From: Akkermansiaceae bacterium
Lineage (GTDB): Bacteria > Verrucomicrobiota > Verrucomicrobiia > Verrucomicrobiales > Akkermansiaceae
Assembly: GCA_023301765.1 (NCBI GenBank)
Contig: JALZUC010000022.1
Coordinates: 1 to 64,000, forward strand
Reading direction: 5' to 3'
Length of the DNA stretch: 64,000 nucleotides
Part shown: piece by piece, positions 26,274-35,209 of the stretch
How positions within the stretch are numbered: the first letter of the stretch is position 1
Layout of the letters: each line of letters opens with the position of its first letter
The notes under the pieces: model-generated
What the model was told of the DNA's origin: nothing
Database searches by the model: none
Seen by the model: the letters and a program-made list of their open reading frames with translations, nothing else
Program-made: the position numbers and the translations under genes

Positions 26274-27182
26274 TTAGCTAGGCTTCAGCTCTGCCAGCGA
26301 TTTTAACCACCTCAGATCGGCTGGGTGAAGCTGTGCTTTACTGTGAGTGGCTGGGTCTGCCATACAGTCTGCATAAACATGACTGATGGCAGATGCCGTA
26401 AATATAGTAGCTGTGGCCTCGCTGGGGGTATTCATCATGGCGGCAAAGGCTATGTTAGGATCATGATTTGTATCCGAGGTCTCCAACGATTCTTCGAGGA
26501 GTCTCAAGACTGGGTCATTCAGAATCTCAGGCGCTAGTTTGGAAATTTCTTTTTCTGCCTCATTAGTGGCTGATTTTTCTAGCGATTTTACTTTTTTATC
26601 ACGTAACCAGTCAGAAACATGATTAATACCATGTTTAGAAAGTTTGCTGGTAACGGTGGGTAGGAGTGCTTTAGCCGCTATACCAATGCCTAGTATAGGG
26701 TTCGCAATGGCTATAACTCCACCGATTAGCACGAGTCCACCAGTGATTCTATCCGAATGCCTATCAATTTCCTGTGCTAGGAGGTCTAGCCGATCGGCTA
26801 GCGGAGCTGAGGTGCTGGCAGTTTTAAGTTTTAGTTCCTTGATCTGGTTTGTAGCCAGTTTCTCTATAGCTGCTGATGCAGCCTTGTCAGGCAGGTGAAA
26901 TATACGCGCCTTAGGAAGGCTGTTAGCTGGGCCAACCCCATCTGGTAATACCCGCTGGGTGAAGAGGGCGTAACTGGATTCATTTAGCCGGTAGGGCACT
27001 AGAAAGTAGTGTGTCTCATCTCTATTTTTCAGGTCAACTGAAGCAATGATTTTTATGGATGTAAAAAAGGGAATGTTACCTAGCTGACCACGAAAGTGCT
27101 CTAGCCCGTCGTCGCTAATACGTTTTACCAACGAGCGGAGTTCCTTGGTGGAATGGATGACTGGGTCAACGATCTTACGCAT
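26274..27182 (-). CDS. Hypothetical protein with one hydrophobic hairpin
   Basis: A 302-aa protein I do not recognise. The N-terminal half looks like a mixed alpha/beta domain (FFTSIKIIASVDLKNRD, THYFLVPYRLN). A Gly/Ala/Ile-rich hydrophobic region lies at about residues 146-178 (GGLVLIGGVIAIANPILGIG) and could be a membrane hairpin. The C-terminal part is helical and acidic. It starts 3 bp after the stop of the lysozyme-like lipoprotein gene on the same strand, so the two are very likely cotranscribed. Confidence 0.75.
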   Translation of the reverse strand: MRKIVDPVIHSTKELRSLVKRISDDGLEHFRGQLGNIPFFTSIKIIASVDLKNRDETHYFLVPYRLNESSYALFTQRVLPDGVGPANSLPKARIFHLPDKAASAAIEKLATNQIKELKLKTASTSAPLADRLDLLAQEIDRHSDRITGGLVLIGGVIAIANPILGIGIAAKALLPTVTSKLSKHGINHVSDWLRDKKVKSLEKSATNEAEKEISKLAPEILNDPVLRLLEESLETSDTNHDPNIAFAAMMNTPSEATATIFTASAISHVYADCMADPATHSKAQLHPADLRWLKSLAELKPS

Positions 27183-27185
27183 TAA

Positions 27186-28040
27186 TTAAAATGGTTTAGC
27201 GTAAGTATTACAGCGGTTATGCCAGCCGGGCGTCCATCTTTTTTCACCACGGGCAGGGGGGGAGTTACGCACACGGCGGTCTAGGCAGCGTTTAGATGAG
27301 GCGGCAAATTCTTTAGCAGCCGCTTGGCCGGATGCTACGTTTTGCATATCCATAAGCACCCACATAAGCCCCCAGCCTTGATCCCTGTATTGTTCGCGGG
27401 GGTTAGTGCCATCACCTTTAAAGTTAACGTAATCTACGAGTGCGTAGATGCCATTTGAGGTGGTGGCTACTTTATTGTAGTTAGCTTGAATACGGGCGCG
27501 GTGAGCCGAAGGGGCAGCTGACATGATCTTAGGTAGCGCTGCCCGTGATTTGTAAGCTATAAATTCTGTCTGAACATTGACATTAGCGGCTAACCAAGTG
27601 CGCAGTCCCTTAAGTTGAGCACCGTTAAAATCACGCTGGAAGGCGGCCTTGTTAGGCCATGGGCAATCTATGGAGTAGGCTACGGCTGGGAGCTTGTGGC
27701 CGTTCGAGGTAGCGTAGCGAACAAATTCTGGGAAGGTTTCCGTCCAGCGGCCATTAAAGCCTTTAGGATACCAGATAAAGTGTCCTATACCAATGGATGG
27801 AAATTCCTCGCCATCATTCCAGTGGGTGAGTCCGGTGACTTTACCGGCAGATTCATTTTGCCATATTTTCCTGCCGATAGCTGACTTCTGTGATGCGGTG
27901 AGTCTGATCGATGCGGGTGCTGCAGTGGCTGGTGTAGCCTTAGCCACACCTGTAGGGGCTGTGGGCTCAGCTACACTGGGTGAGCAGGCAGCCAGAGCGA
28001 AAGTAAGAGAAATAATAGTGAATGCTGGATAAACTTGCAT
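27186..28040 (-). CDS. Secreted lysozyme-like lipoprotein (predicted)
   Basis: A 284-aa envelope lipoprotein with signal MQVYPAFTIISLTFALAAC (Cys19) and a Thr/Ala/Pro linker. The mature domain begins IGRKIWQNESAGKVTGLTHW and has SIGIGHFIWYP; a Glu about 30 residues before a GIGH motif is the layout of T4-type lysozyme-fold muramidases. Two Cys late in the chain (SSKRCLD, HNRCN) could form a disulphide. The lysozyme call is inference. Pairs with the unknown gene at 26274. Confidence 0.7.
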   Translation of the reverse strand: MQVYPAFTIISLTFALAACSPSVAEPTAPTGVAKATPATAAPASIRLTASQKSAIGRKIWQNESAGKVTGLTHWNDGEEFPSIGIGHFIWYPKGFNGRWTETFPEFVRYATSNGHKLPAVAYSIDCPWPNKAAFQRDFNGAQLKGLRTWLAANVNVQTEFIAYKSRAALPKIMSAAPSAHRARIQANYNKVATTSNGIYALVDYVNFKGDGTNPREQYRDQGWGLMWVLMDMQNVASGQAAAKEFAASSKRCLDRRVRNSPPARGEKRWTPGWHNRCNTYAKPF

Positions 28041-28089
28041 GATAGGGCTAGAATACGCTCAATTAACCTCGTTCCAAGAATAAGTTTCT

Positions 28090-28449
28090 ATGCCTATCAT
28101 ATTTAAATATCTAATTACTGCTGCCGTTATCGTATTCATCTCAGAAATCGCTAAACGTAGTGATAAAATAGGCGCGTTAATAGCGGCTTTACCGATGATT
28201 ACGGTGCTTGCTATGACGTGGATGTTTTTTGAACTAAAAGGTGAAGAACAGACAGAGAAAATAGCAAATCACGCGTGGTATACTTTCTGGTACGTCATAC
28301 CTACCATGCCGATGTTTTTACTCATGCCGTGGATGTTACGCCGTGGTATTCACTACGGGTGGACGCTGTTAGCTGCGTGTGTGCTAACAGCGAGCTGCTT
28401 TGTCATCACCGCGTGGGTGATGAAGCGCTTTGGCGTAGAGCTAATGTAG
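28090..28449 (+). CDS. DUF3147-family small membrane protein
   Basis: A 119-aa inner-membrane protein with four hydrophobic helices, of which the first two contain FKYLITAAVIVFISEIAKR and GALIAALPMITVLAM. The IAALPxxxxL pattern after a short Arg/Lys loop fits DUF3147. Function unknown. Convergent with the next gene (20 bp). Confidence 0.82.
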   Translation: MPIIFKYLITAAVIVFISEIAKRSDKIGALIAALPMITVLAMTWMFFELKGEEQTEKIANHAWYTFWYVIPTMPMFLLMPWMLRRGIHYGWTLLAACVLTASCFVITAWVMKRFGVELM

Positions 28450-28469
28450 GAGACTACTTAGTGCTTAAA

Positions 28470-29057
28470 CTACTGAGTAATGGTCACAGGTGTACCAACT
28501 TTAGTTTTAGCAAAAATAGTTTTTACAGCTTCCTTAGGCATACGAATGCAGCCGTTAGAGGCTGGATACCTTTTTACACTACCGCTGTAGTGCATACCGA
28601 TACCGTCATCAGTAAGTCTCATCCAGTAAGGTAGCGGAGAGCCTACAAAACGGCCACCACCACTCCACTTACGGCGGTCACCACCGTAGACTACTTTATT
28701 ACCTTGGTAGAATCTACCAAAGATGTTTGAGCGTTTGGTTGCTATTTTACTAGTGATCTTAAACTGACCTGATGGTGTGCGTTTACCTGCTTTGCCAGTG
28801 CAGCAAGGTAGATCTAGAGCTACTTCCTGACCTACCAGTAGCTGTGCACGTTGATCAGAGAGGTCGATTTTCACTCTAGTATTAGAGGAGTTTGCTGAAC
28901 GAATCACTTCTTCATCACGGTAGACTTCATAAGTTTTTTTGTAGTCAGCTCTGTTGGTGAATTTCGTGTGTTTGCTTTTGCTAGTAGCGGTGGTGGAGCA
29001 GCTGACTGCAGCTAGGGATGTAGCAGCAAGTAGACAGAAAAGAGGTAGCTTTTTCAT
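28470..29057 (-). CDS. L,D-transpeptidase lipoprotein (YkuD)
   Basis: A 195-aa lipoprotein with signal MKKLPLFCLLAATSLAAVSC (Cys20). The YkuD domain has TPSGQFKITSKIA, DDGIGMHYSG and the catalytic ASNGCIRMP, where Asn stands for the more usual His of SHGC. It is adjacent to and resembles the gene at 29097-29741 (shared PYWMRLTxDGIGMH and KRSNxxGRxY), so the pair is a likely tandem duplication. Confidence 0.9.
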   Translation of the reverse strand: MKKLPLFCLLAATSLAAVSCSTTATSKSKHTKFTNRADYKKTYEVYRDEEVIRSANSSNTRVKIDLSDQRAQLLVGQEVALDLPCCTGKAGKRTPSGQFKITSKIATKRSNIFGRFYQGNKVVYGGDRRKWSGGGRFVGSPLPYWMRLTDDGIGMHYSGSVKRYPASNGCIRMPKEAVKTIFAKTKVGTPVTITQ

Positions 29058-29096
29058 AGCGTTAATTAATTTTCAGGTAAGGTGTGTGGATAGTGA

Positions 29097-29741
29097 TTAT
29101 TCGACGATGGTAACTGTGGTGCCGATACGTGTTTTATCAAAAACTGTCTCTACTACTTTGTAATAGGTGCGTATACAGCCGTGAGAAGCTGGGTGGCGAG
29201 GAACATTCCCTTTATGCATACCGATGCCGTCCCATGTTAAGCGCATCCAATAAGGCATGGCGGCACCTACATATTTCCCGCCAGGAGGAACTTTATCCTT
29301 ACGGGTGTCTGCATTTGATTTTACTAAGCCACCTGATGCATTGTAGATACGGCCATAGGTGTTGGAGCGTTTTTCTTTGCGATTTCTCTCTAGAACTTTA
29401 AAAGTGCCTGTAGGAGTAGGGTATTTGCTGCGGCCAGTAGCTACTGGATAGTCCATAGCGAGTTCAGAGCCGTTCATAAGGTAGCCACGTTGATCTGAAA
29501 GATCGATGCGAACGCTAGAGTTAGATGGAGTAGTTTTAGCTAGAACAGCTGCGTTTTTCCAGACCCCGTAGTTTCTTGGATAGCTCTTCTCTGCGCGAAA
29601 ATGTTTATAGGTGCCTGCCTTGTGAGGATTTATATAAACGGCCTTTAGAACAGTCTTTTGCTTAGGGTTGGGCACCTTAGGGCTTGCGCAGCTCGCGAGT
29701 AGAATAGCTGCAACGGGTAGCGTATAAACGAATAGTTTCAT
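29097..29741 (-). CDS. L,D-transpeptidase lipoprotein (YkuD)
   Basis: A 214-aa lipoprotein with signal MKLFVYTLPVAAILLASC (Cys18). Motifs are RVEL-like strand SSVRIDLSDQRGYLM, TPTGTFKVLERNRKEKRSNT, WDGIGMHKGN and the canonical active site ASHGCIR. It lies 39 bp upstream of its paralogue on the same strand. The shared VRIDLSDQR segment before the catalytic domain is unlike the transpeptidase at 25205. Confidence 0.9.
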   Translation of the reverse strand: MKLFVYTLPVAAILLASCASPKVPNPKQKTVLKAVYINPHKAGTYKHFRAEKSYPRNYGVWKNAAVLAKTTPSNSSVRIDLSDQRGYLMNGSELAMDYPVATGRSKYPTPTGTFKVLERNRKEKRSNTYGRIYNASGGLVKSNADTRKDKVPPGGKYVGAAMPYWMRLTWDGIGMHKGNVPRHPASHGCIRTYYKVVETVFDKTRIGTTVTIVE

Positions 29742-29944
29742 AGTCAGATGGCGTTAAGAATTGTAGCGATTACCTAGAGGAAAAGTAATGTGTAAGCAAG
29801 CATAGTTTGCTAAGTCTAAGCTAGTCATTAGATGTTATCTTATCGTAAGTCATCGAGACACCGATAAAAGGCATCATTTAAATCAATGATCATCCTTTTA
29901 TAGTCGATTTGACCGAATCGCTATTTTCTGTTGTTTTAGCCAGC

Positions 29945-32518
29945 ATGCAGGGGATGACAGATGAATTAAGCGATGTGAATTCAAAGATTGGGGCTAAGCC
30001 ATCTCGGAGGAATTGGCTTTCGTTTTGGGGCTTGCTAACTCTACAAACACAGAATGCTTTTAATGATAAGGCAGCACAGTTTCTGCTGATACCTGTGGGC
30101 GCGTGGTTGGTATTAACTGGTGCTAGTGTTCCCGGTGCAGACAAAATAGAGTATATTTTAGCGTCTGTCATCGTATTGCCGTTTATTTTATTTTCTCCTT
30201 TTGCTGGTTGGCTATCAGATCGATTTAGTAAAACTTCGGTGGTGAGAGCAGCATCTATTCTGCAGTTACTGGTGCTGGTTTGGGTATCTGTGTGTATTTA
30301 TTACCAGCAGCTTTGGCTGGCAGTGCTTGGTTTCTTTATGCTCTCTGTGCAGTCGGTGATTCTGAGTCCTGCAAAAAAGGGGCTGGTTAAGGAACTAGTG
30401 GGACATGAGAAGCTGGGGTTTGCTAGTGGCTTGCTAGAGATTACCGTTATCCTTGCTATCTGTGCTGGGCAGATCATTACGGGTTTTTGGTTTACCGCTA
30501 GATTAGGCAAAACAGAGAATGGGTGGGAGGCTGCGCTTACTCCTTTGCTGATATTGACAGTGGCTTCGCTGGTAGCTCTCTGCATGTCATTGCTAATCCA
30601 AAAAACGCCGGCTCAGGGGCAGCGAAAGTTTAAGCTCTCGATTCTTACTGAGCATTTCGGCCAGCTGCGCGAATTACTCTCTGAGAGACCTCTGCGGCTA
30701 TCAGCTTTTGGTGTGGCTTTTTTCTGGGGATACGCTGGTTTTCTGAATTTAGCGGCTATTGCTATTCCCAAGTATCTCACCGGTGGTGGTGGAAATTTTG
30801 CACTGGATTCAGCGGTTTTGATGTCAGCTGCTAGCTTGGGTATTATTACTGGCGGGGCTATGGCTTCGTTTATTTGCCGTAAAAAAATTGAGCTCGGGTT
30901 AGTGCCTTTGGGTGGTTTCGTGATGGTGGTGGGGTCATTAGCATTGGCACTTACACCATTAGACTCTGTGTGGCTGAGATTATGGCTTTTTGTTGCGGGT
31001 GTGGGTGGAGCATTATTCTTGGTGCCACTTAATGCTAATATTCAAGATTTATGCCCACCTGAAAAGCGTGGTAGAATATTGGCTGGTTTAGGTTTGTTAG
31101 ATTGCTTGTTTGGTCTGGTAGCTGTGCTTTTACAATTAGGTCTGATGGTTATGAAGGTGAGCTTTGCCTATCAGTTTATTGGGCTATCTTTGATTTGTAT
31201 TTTTGCCACGCAATACTCAGCTAGATTACTGCCACAGCATTTATTAAGCTTTCTGGTATTAAGTTTGTTTAAGGTGTTTTACGGAGTGCGCGGCATGAAT
31301 GCAGAACGCATCCCTCCTGAGGGTGGGGTACTTCTAACCTCTAATCATGTTAGCTATATGGATGCATTTATCCTCTCAGCAGCTAGTCCGCGTAAGATAC
31401 GTTTCCTTATTTTTGATGGTTATTTTAAACACCCGTTGATAGGGCAGTTTGTGCGGTTTTTTGATACGGTGCCTATTTCGAAAACTCGTGCTAAGGAGGC
31501 TTTAGAAGTAGCTGCTGAGGCTCTAGAGCAAGGGCATTTAGTATGTATCTTCCCTGAGGGCCAGTTGACACGAAGCGGTGGTATGAATGAATTTAAGCGT
31601 GGTTTTGAAATGATTGCTAAGAAGGCTAGTTGCCCAGTGCTACCAACCGCTATGGATGGTTTATGGGGGTCTATATTTTCTTTTGAGAGGGGACGTTTTA
31701 TTTATAAAATCCCTTATACCATACGCTATGGCTTGACGGTAAACTTTGGTAAACTCATTCCACCTGAGCAACTGAAGGCTGGTAGTGTAAGAGCTGCGGT
31801 GAGTGCGCTACGCGTGGAGGCTTTCGCTGCGCGTAAGGTGCTAGAGAATCCTCTATCGATTCTGGATAGGGAGGTCATGCTGCTTTCTGCTAAACCAGCT
31901 ATCATGGATAACTATCAGCAGTCTGTGATAGGGCTTCGGAATGAAGATCTTAAACTGCAAAAACAGCTCGTGGCAAATGCACTTCAAATGGGGGATGTTA
32001 ATGCCATTATCCGTGGTGATACCGTTATGCTTGAGTGGACTGCTCTGGAGGGCTGCCGAGATATTATCGCTATTACCTTTGCACAGTATTATAATCTAAA
32101 GTTGATCTTAGTAGACTCTAGTATCAGTAAGGATGAGCTGCTACAGCTAAGTCATCAGTATGAGGTGGATAAATATATAGGTGGTAATGCTCTTGCTGCT
32201 GTCTGTGTGGAGGCTGGTAATGAGCTATCTTGTTATAATGTTTCTCCAGATGCAGTAGCAGAAAAGGGTACTTTGCCATGCCTACTTCATGAGGGGCGCG
32301 TGATCTCAATGTCTATGCCTCATCCAGTGGCGGAAACGGCTACTAAACAGCATCAGGATGGATACCGCAAGGGGACATGGGGGAGACTGTTACCAGGTTT
32401 TCAGGTGAAATCTGAAGATGGCTGTGTCAGGATATCAGGTGTAAGTATCAATGAGGATAAAGACTTAAAGATCGACGGAAAAGGTGTCGATCTGGATGGC
32501 TTTATCGTGCAGCTCTGA
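29945..32518 (+). CDS. LplT-type MFS transporter fused to PlsC acyltransferase with degenerate adenylation domain
   Basis: A fusion of about 857 aa. Residues 1-410 form a 12-helix MFS transporter like lysophospholipid flippase LplT (NAFNDKAAQFLLIP, GWLSDRFSKT, CPPEKRGRILAG). Then comes an acyltransferase domain with NHVSYMD, FPEGQLTRSG and VLPTAMDGLWG. The last 250 residues look like an AMP-binding domain that has lost its core: GTWGRLLPGFQV remains, but no TSGTTGxPKG loop or GWxxTGD is seen. Aas-like proteins remodel phosphatidylethanolamine. The ATG at 29945 is chosen; a TTG at 29909 and an ATG at 29954 are alternatives. Confidence 0.85.
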   Translation: MQGMTDELSDVNSKIGAKPSRRNWLSFWGLLTLQTQNAFNDKAAQFLLIPVGAWLVLTGASVPGADKIEYILASVIVLPFILFSPFAGWLSDRFSKTSVVRAASILQLLVLVWVSVCIYYQQLWLAVLGFFMLSVQSVILSPAKKGLVKELVGHEKLGFASGLLEITVILAICAGQIITGFWFTARLGKTENGWEAALTPLLILTVASLVALCMSLLIQKTPAQGQRKFKLSILTEHFGQLRELLSERPLRLSAFGVAFFWGYAGFLNLAAIAIPKYLTGGGGNFALDSAVLMSAASLGIITGGAMASFICRKKIELGLVPLGGFVMVVGSLALALTPLDSVWLRLWLFVAGVGGALFLVPLNANIQDLCPPEKRGRILAGLGLLDCLFGLVAVLLQLGLMVMKVSFAYQFIGLSLICIFATQYSARLLPQHLLSFLVLSLFKVFYGVRGMNAERIPPEGGVLLTSNHVSYMDAFILSAASPRKIRFLIFDGYFKHPLIGQFVRFFDTVPISKTRAKEALEVAAEALEQGHLVCIFPEGQLTRSGGMNEFKRGFEMIAKKASCPVLPTAMDGLWGSIFSFERGRFIYKIPYTIRYGLTVNFGKLIPPEQLKAGSVRAAVSALRVEAFAARKVLENPLSILDREVMLLSAKPAIMDNYQQSVIGLRNEDLKLQKQLVANALQMGDVNAIIRGDTVMLEWTALEGCRDIIAITFAQYYNLKLILVDSSISKDELLQLSHQYEVDKYIGGNALAAVCVEAGNELSCYNVSPDAVAEKGTLPCLLHEGRVISMSMPHPVAETATKQHQDGYRKGTWGRLLPGFQVKSEDGCVRISGVSINEDKDLKIDGKGVDLDGFIVQL

Positions 32519-32519
32519 T

Positions 32520-33551
32520 TTAGTGCTTACTCCAAATACGGGTATTCAGATCTAACATTTCCACCACATTGAACAAGTGGCTCATTTGATTAAGAAACGT
32601 CTGCATCTGTGTGATATCGTTTGCTGGTAACTTCATGTTGGGCTCAAACCAGTTATCCACATTAGGTATAGTGAGGTAGAGCTGAGATTTCTTTAGTGAG
32701 AGCCTAATGTTTGCACCGTATCGATTCCTTAATGTGAGTAGGCGCTCTTGCATGTCTGGTGTAAGAATGTAGCGCGCTTCTACTTGATCACTACCGTGTA
32801 CTACAAAGGCTTTCTCAAACTCTGGGTTTTCTAAGCGTATGAGATTAGGGCTAAACGCCTGAATCTTTCTACCAAACCATCCAAAGGATTTCTCCGCAAA
32901 GTCAGGCCTGATCGTGAGCCAGCTACGGAAGTTCTTGTTAAAATCAGCGATAAAAAAGACCCCCTTGAAAATAGTCACCCAGTGGGTGCTAGTATGCCCG
33001 GCGGAGTTCGTGCGCTTTCTCTTATCTTCTGCGTGTATCTCTGAGAACATGATTTCTGTTTTGCCGATTTCTCCTGAGAAGAGGTCCTCACTGCCATAGC
33101 GATCTATACCTGTGGTGTAGAGTCCAGCATCTCGGAATGTAGTTTCAGAAATTCCTCGTCTAGGAGAATAAGTCATACTGCTATGGAGTAACTTACTCAT
33201 ACCTCCAATGATCTGATGCTTATATGCATACCTATAAGCAGTGGAATGGCCTTTGATATATTTGTTAAAAGTAACAAAACAAAAAGTTAATCCAGCCAGA
33301 ACGGCGATGACTAGAATGATAAACTCTGTGCCTGCTGGGTGATCAGTATAACTCAGAACTAATAAAATAAGGATACAAGCTACTGCGGTTCCCAGTAATG
33401 TGAGGCCCATTTTTTTCCAGCCTTTACTCATGTTCGCCAATGACTGCCTACGGCCTTGCTCCATCATGAGTAAAATGGGCTCTAACTCTTTTGCAAGTAT
33501 CCGTGCATTTGCAGGAAATTGCTTCATGGGTTGGATAGGGGGAGGTTTCAT
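32520..33551 (-). CDS. DUF3137-type membrane protein
   Basis: A 343-aa protein with two adjacent transmembrane helices at about residues 48-90 (MGLTLLGTAVACILILLV, FIILVIAVLAGLTFCFVTF) and a large soluble domain after them, with a YGSEDLFSGEIGKTEIMFSE stretch and TIFKGVFFIADFNK, both typical of DUF3137. Function unknown. It follows lemA by 7 bp; LemA and DUF3137 genes are commonly paired. Confidence 0.85.
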   Translation of the reverse strand: MKPPPIQPMKQFPANARILAKELEPILLMMEQGRRQSLANMSKGWKKMGLTLLGTAVACILILLVLSYTDHPAGTEFIILVIAVLAGLTFCFVTFNKYIKGHSTAYRYAYKHQIIGGMSKLLHSSMTYSPRRGISETTFRDAGLYTTGIDRYGSEDLFSGEIGKTEIMFSEIHAEDKRKRTNSAGHTSTHWVTIFKGVFFIADFNKNFRSWLTIRPDFAEKSFGWFGRKIQAFSPNLIRLENPEFEKAFVVHGSDQVEARYILTPDMQERLLTLRNRYGANIRLSLKKSQLYLTIPNVDNWFEPNMKLPANDITQMQTFLNQMSHLFNVVEMLDLNTRIWSKH

Positions 33552-33558
33552 TAAGGTG

Positions 33559-34110
33559 TTAGATGTTTATAGCCTTGGACTCTCGCTCGGAGGTGCCAGT
33601 TTCAAAATGTTGCCTTCTCTTAAACCCAAAGATGCTAGCTATAATACTGGAAGGGAACATGTCCACGCCATTGTTATAATTCATCACAGATGCATTATAA
33701 GCACGGCGAGCAGCGGAAATTTGAGCTTCTATTTCGGTAAGATTACGCTGTAGGTTAAGGAACTGCATGTCAGCCTTAATCTCAGGGTAAGCTTCAGCCA
33801 CGGCGAAAAGTCTGGGTAGGTTAGTATCCAGGCCACGCTCGCCATCAAAGCGCCGGGCGGAGGCGTCTCGTAAGTTTTTTGCCTGATTTCTGGCAGTGGT
33901 GATATTTTTAAAAAGCTCACTCTCGTGCTTGGCGTAACCTTTAACGGAGTTCACAAGATTAGGCACTAGATCCCAGCGTTTCTTGAGCTGTACATCGATG
34001 CTGGAGTATGAGTAGTCCACGGCATTACGTCTATTTATATGGCCGTTATATATAAAGATCAGAAGTAGAACCGGAAATGCGAAAGCGCAGATGATGAAAA
34101 TTACATTCAC
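33559..34110 (-). CDS. LemA family protein
   Basis: A 183-aa protein with one N-terminal transmembrane helix (FIICAFAFPVLLLIFIYN) and a long helical bundle containing RWDLVPNLVNSVKGYAKHE, the family hallmark, and LTEIEAQISAARRAYNASV. LemA proteins are membrane-anchored and have unclear function. Cotranscribed with the DUF3137 gene. Confidence 0.93.
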   Translation of the reverse strand: MNVIFIICAFAFPVLLLIFIYNGHINRRNAVDYSYSSIDVQLKKRWDLVPNLVNSVKGYAKHESELFKNITTARNQAKNLRDASARRFDGERGLDTNLPRLFAVAEAYPEIKADMQFLNLQRNLTEIEAQISAARRAYNASVMNYNNGVDMFPSSIIASIFGFKRRQHFETGTSERESKAINI

Positions 34111-34189
34111 AAAAGATGTTCTACCAGATTAAGAGTTAGATTACTATTATAAGCTGTATGGGAATTTACAATGCAGCTTCAGCACATGG

Positions 34190-35101
34190 CTAACGGGTAA
34201 ATAGAGTGATTAATTTTTCACTTACTCTATGGATGTTAGTATCGGAGCCGATCTCACATGTAGTGAGCCATTGTTCCTTGCCAAACCATGTGCGCTGACG
34301 TTTGGCGTATTGGCGGGTGGCGGCGGCGATACGTTCACAGCACTCTTCGCGCGTTAGCTCACCGGCAAGGTGTGCAGAAATCTGTGGTACTCCGATGGCT
34401 TTTTCACAGGTGTTAGAGAGATCGGTAAGGGCTGCAACTTCTTCGATAGCTCCTGAGCTTAGCATCACCTTAGCCCGGTGATTTATCCTCTGGCGTAGAG
34501 TCTCTCTGTCCCACATTAGGTAAGCGCCGTGGAGGTCTTTCTCGGTAGCGGCGGAGGTTTTTTTCCAATCGCTCTTCAAGATAGACATTTTCTTTCCAGA
34601 GAGGATACAGATTTCTAATGCTCGGATGACGTAGCGGCGGTTCTGGAGATTTGTTTCAGCGGCACCCTCGGGGTCTAAGTGGGTGAGGCGCTCAATGAGT
34701 GCTGCATCAGTTTCTTGTTCTAATTCAAGGCGTAAGTTATCACACCCTGATGGGACCGGTGATGGTCCGTGAGTAAGAAATTTAAGATACATTCCAGAGC
34801 CACCTGTGATGATGGGGTGCTTACCTCGGCCTTGTATTTCAGCTATTATAGGTAATGCCATTTCACGGAAACGCATGGCATCACATGTTTCTGATGGGTT
34901 TAAAACGCCATACAGATGGTGGGGGACTTGTGATGTCTCTTCTTCACTAGGTGCTGCAGAGATGATTTCTAGTCCACGGTATAGCTGGTAGGCATCTGCG
35001 TTAACAATTTCGCCGTCAAGCTCCCGTGCTAACTCTATAGCTAGAGAGGTTTTCCCAGACGCCGTGGGGCCACAAACATAGACTGGAGGTGGGGTGGTCA
35101 A
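34190..35101 (-). CDS. miaA: tRNA dimethylallyltransferase
   Basis: Adds a dimethylallyl group to A37 of tRNAs reading UNN codons. The 303-aa protein has the P-loop VCGPTASGKTSLAIELA, the substrate motif NADAYQLYRGLEI (usually SADSxQxYRGM), ITGGSGMYLKFLTHGPSPVP, RRYVIRALEI and the C-terminal RQYAKRQRTWF. The variant NADAYQLY is unusual but the Asp is kept. Confidence 0.94.
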   Translation of the reverse strand: MTTPPPVYVCGPTASGKTSLAIELARELDGEIVNADAYQLYRGLEIISAAPSEEETSQVPHHLYGVLNPSETCDAMRFREMALPIIAEIQGRGKHPIITGGSGMYLKFLTHGPSPVPSGCDNLRLELEQETDAALIERLTHLDPEGAAETNLQNRRYVIRALEICILSGKKMSILKSDWKKTSAATEKDLHGAYLMWDRETLRQRINHRAKVMLSSGAIEEVAALTDLSNTCEKAIGVPQISAHLAGELTREECCERIAAATRQYAKRQRTWFGKEQWLTTCEIGSDTNIHRVSEKLITLFTR

Positions 35102-35125
35102 TGCAGAGTAGCTGTGTTTAAATTA

Positions 35126-35167
35126 AAATACCCGCGTGTGAGTATGAGTGCTCGCACGCGGGTATTT
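35126..35167 (-). terminator. Bidirectional-type terminator downstream of the RRM gene
   Basis: A stem of at least 13 bp (AAATACCCGCGTG / CACGCGGGTATTT) ending in a T-run on the minus strand (ATTTTAATTT). It sits between the RRM gene stop (35210) and the miaA start (35101), so it ends the RRM transcript. Confidence 0.85.
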
Positions 35168-35209
35168 AATGAAATGTGACTGTATGAAGTTAAGAGTTAT
35201 ATACTCTCA

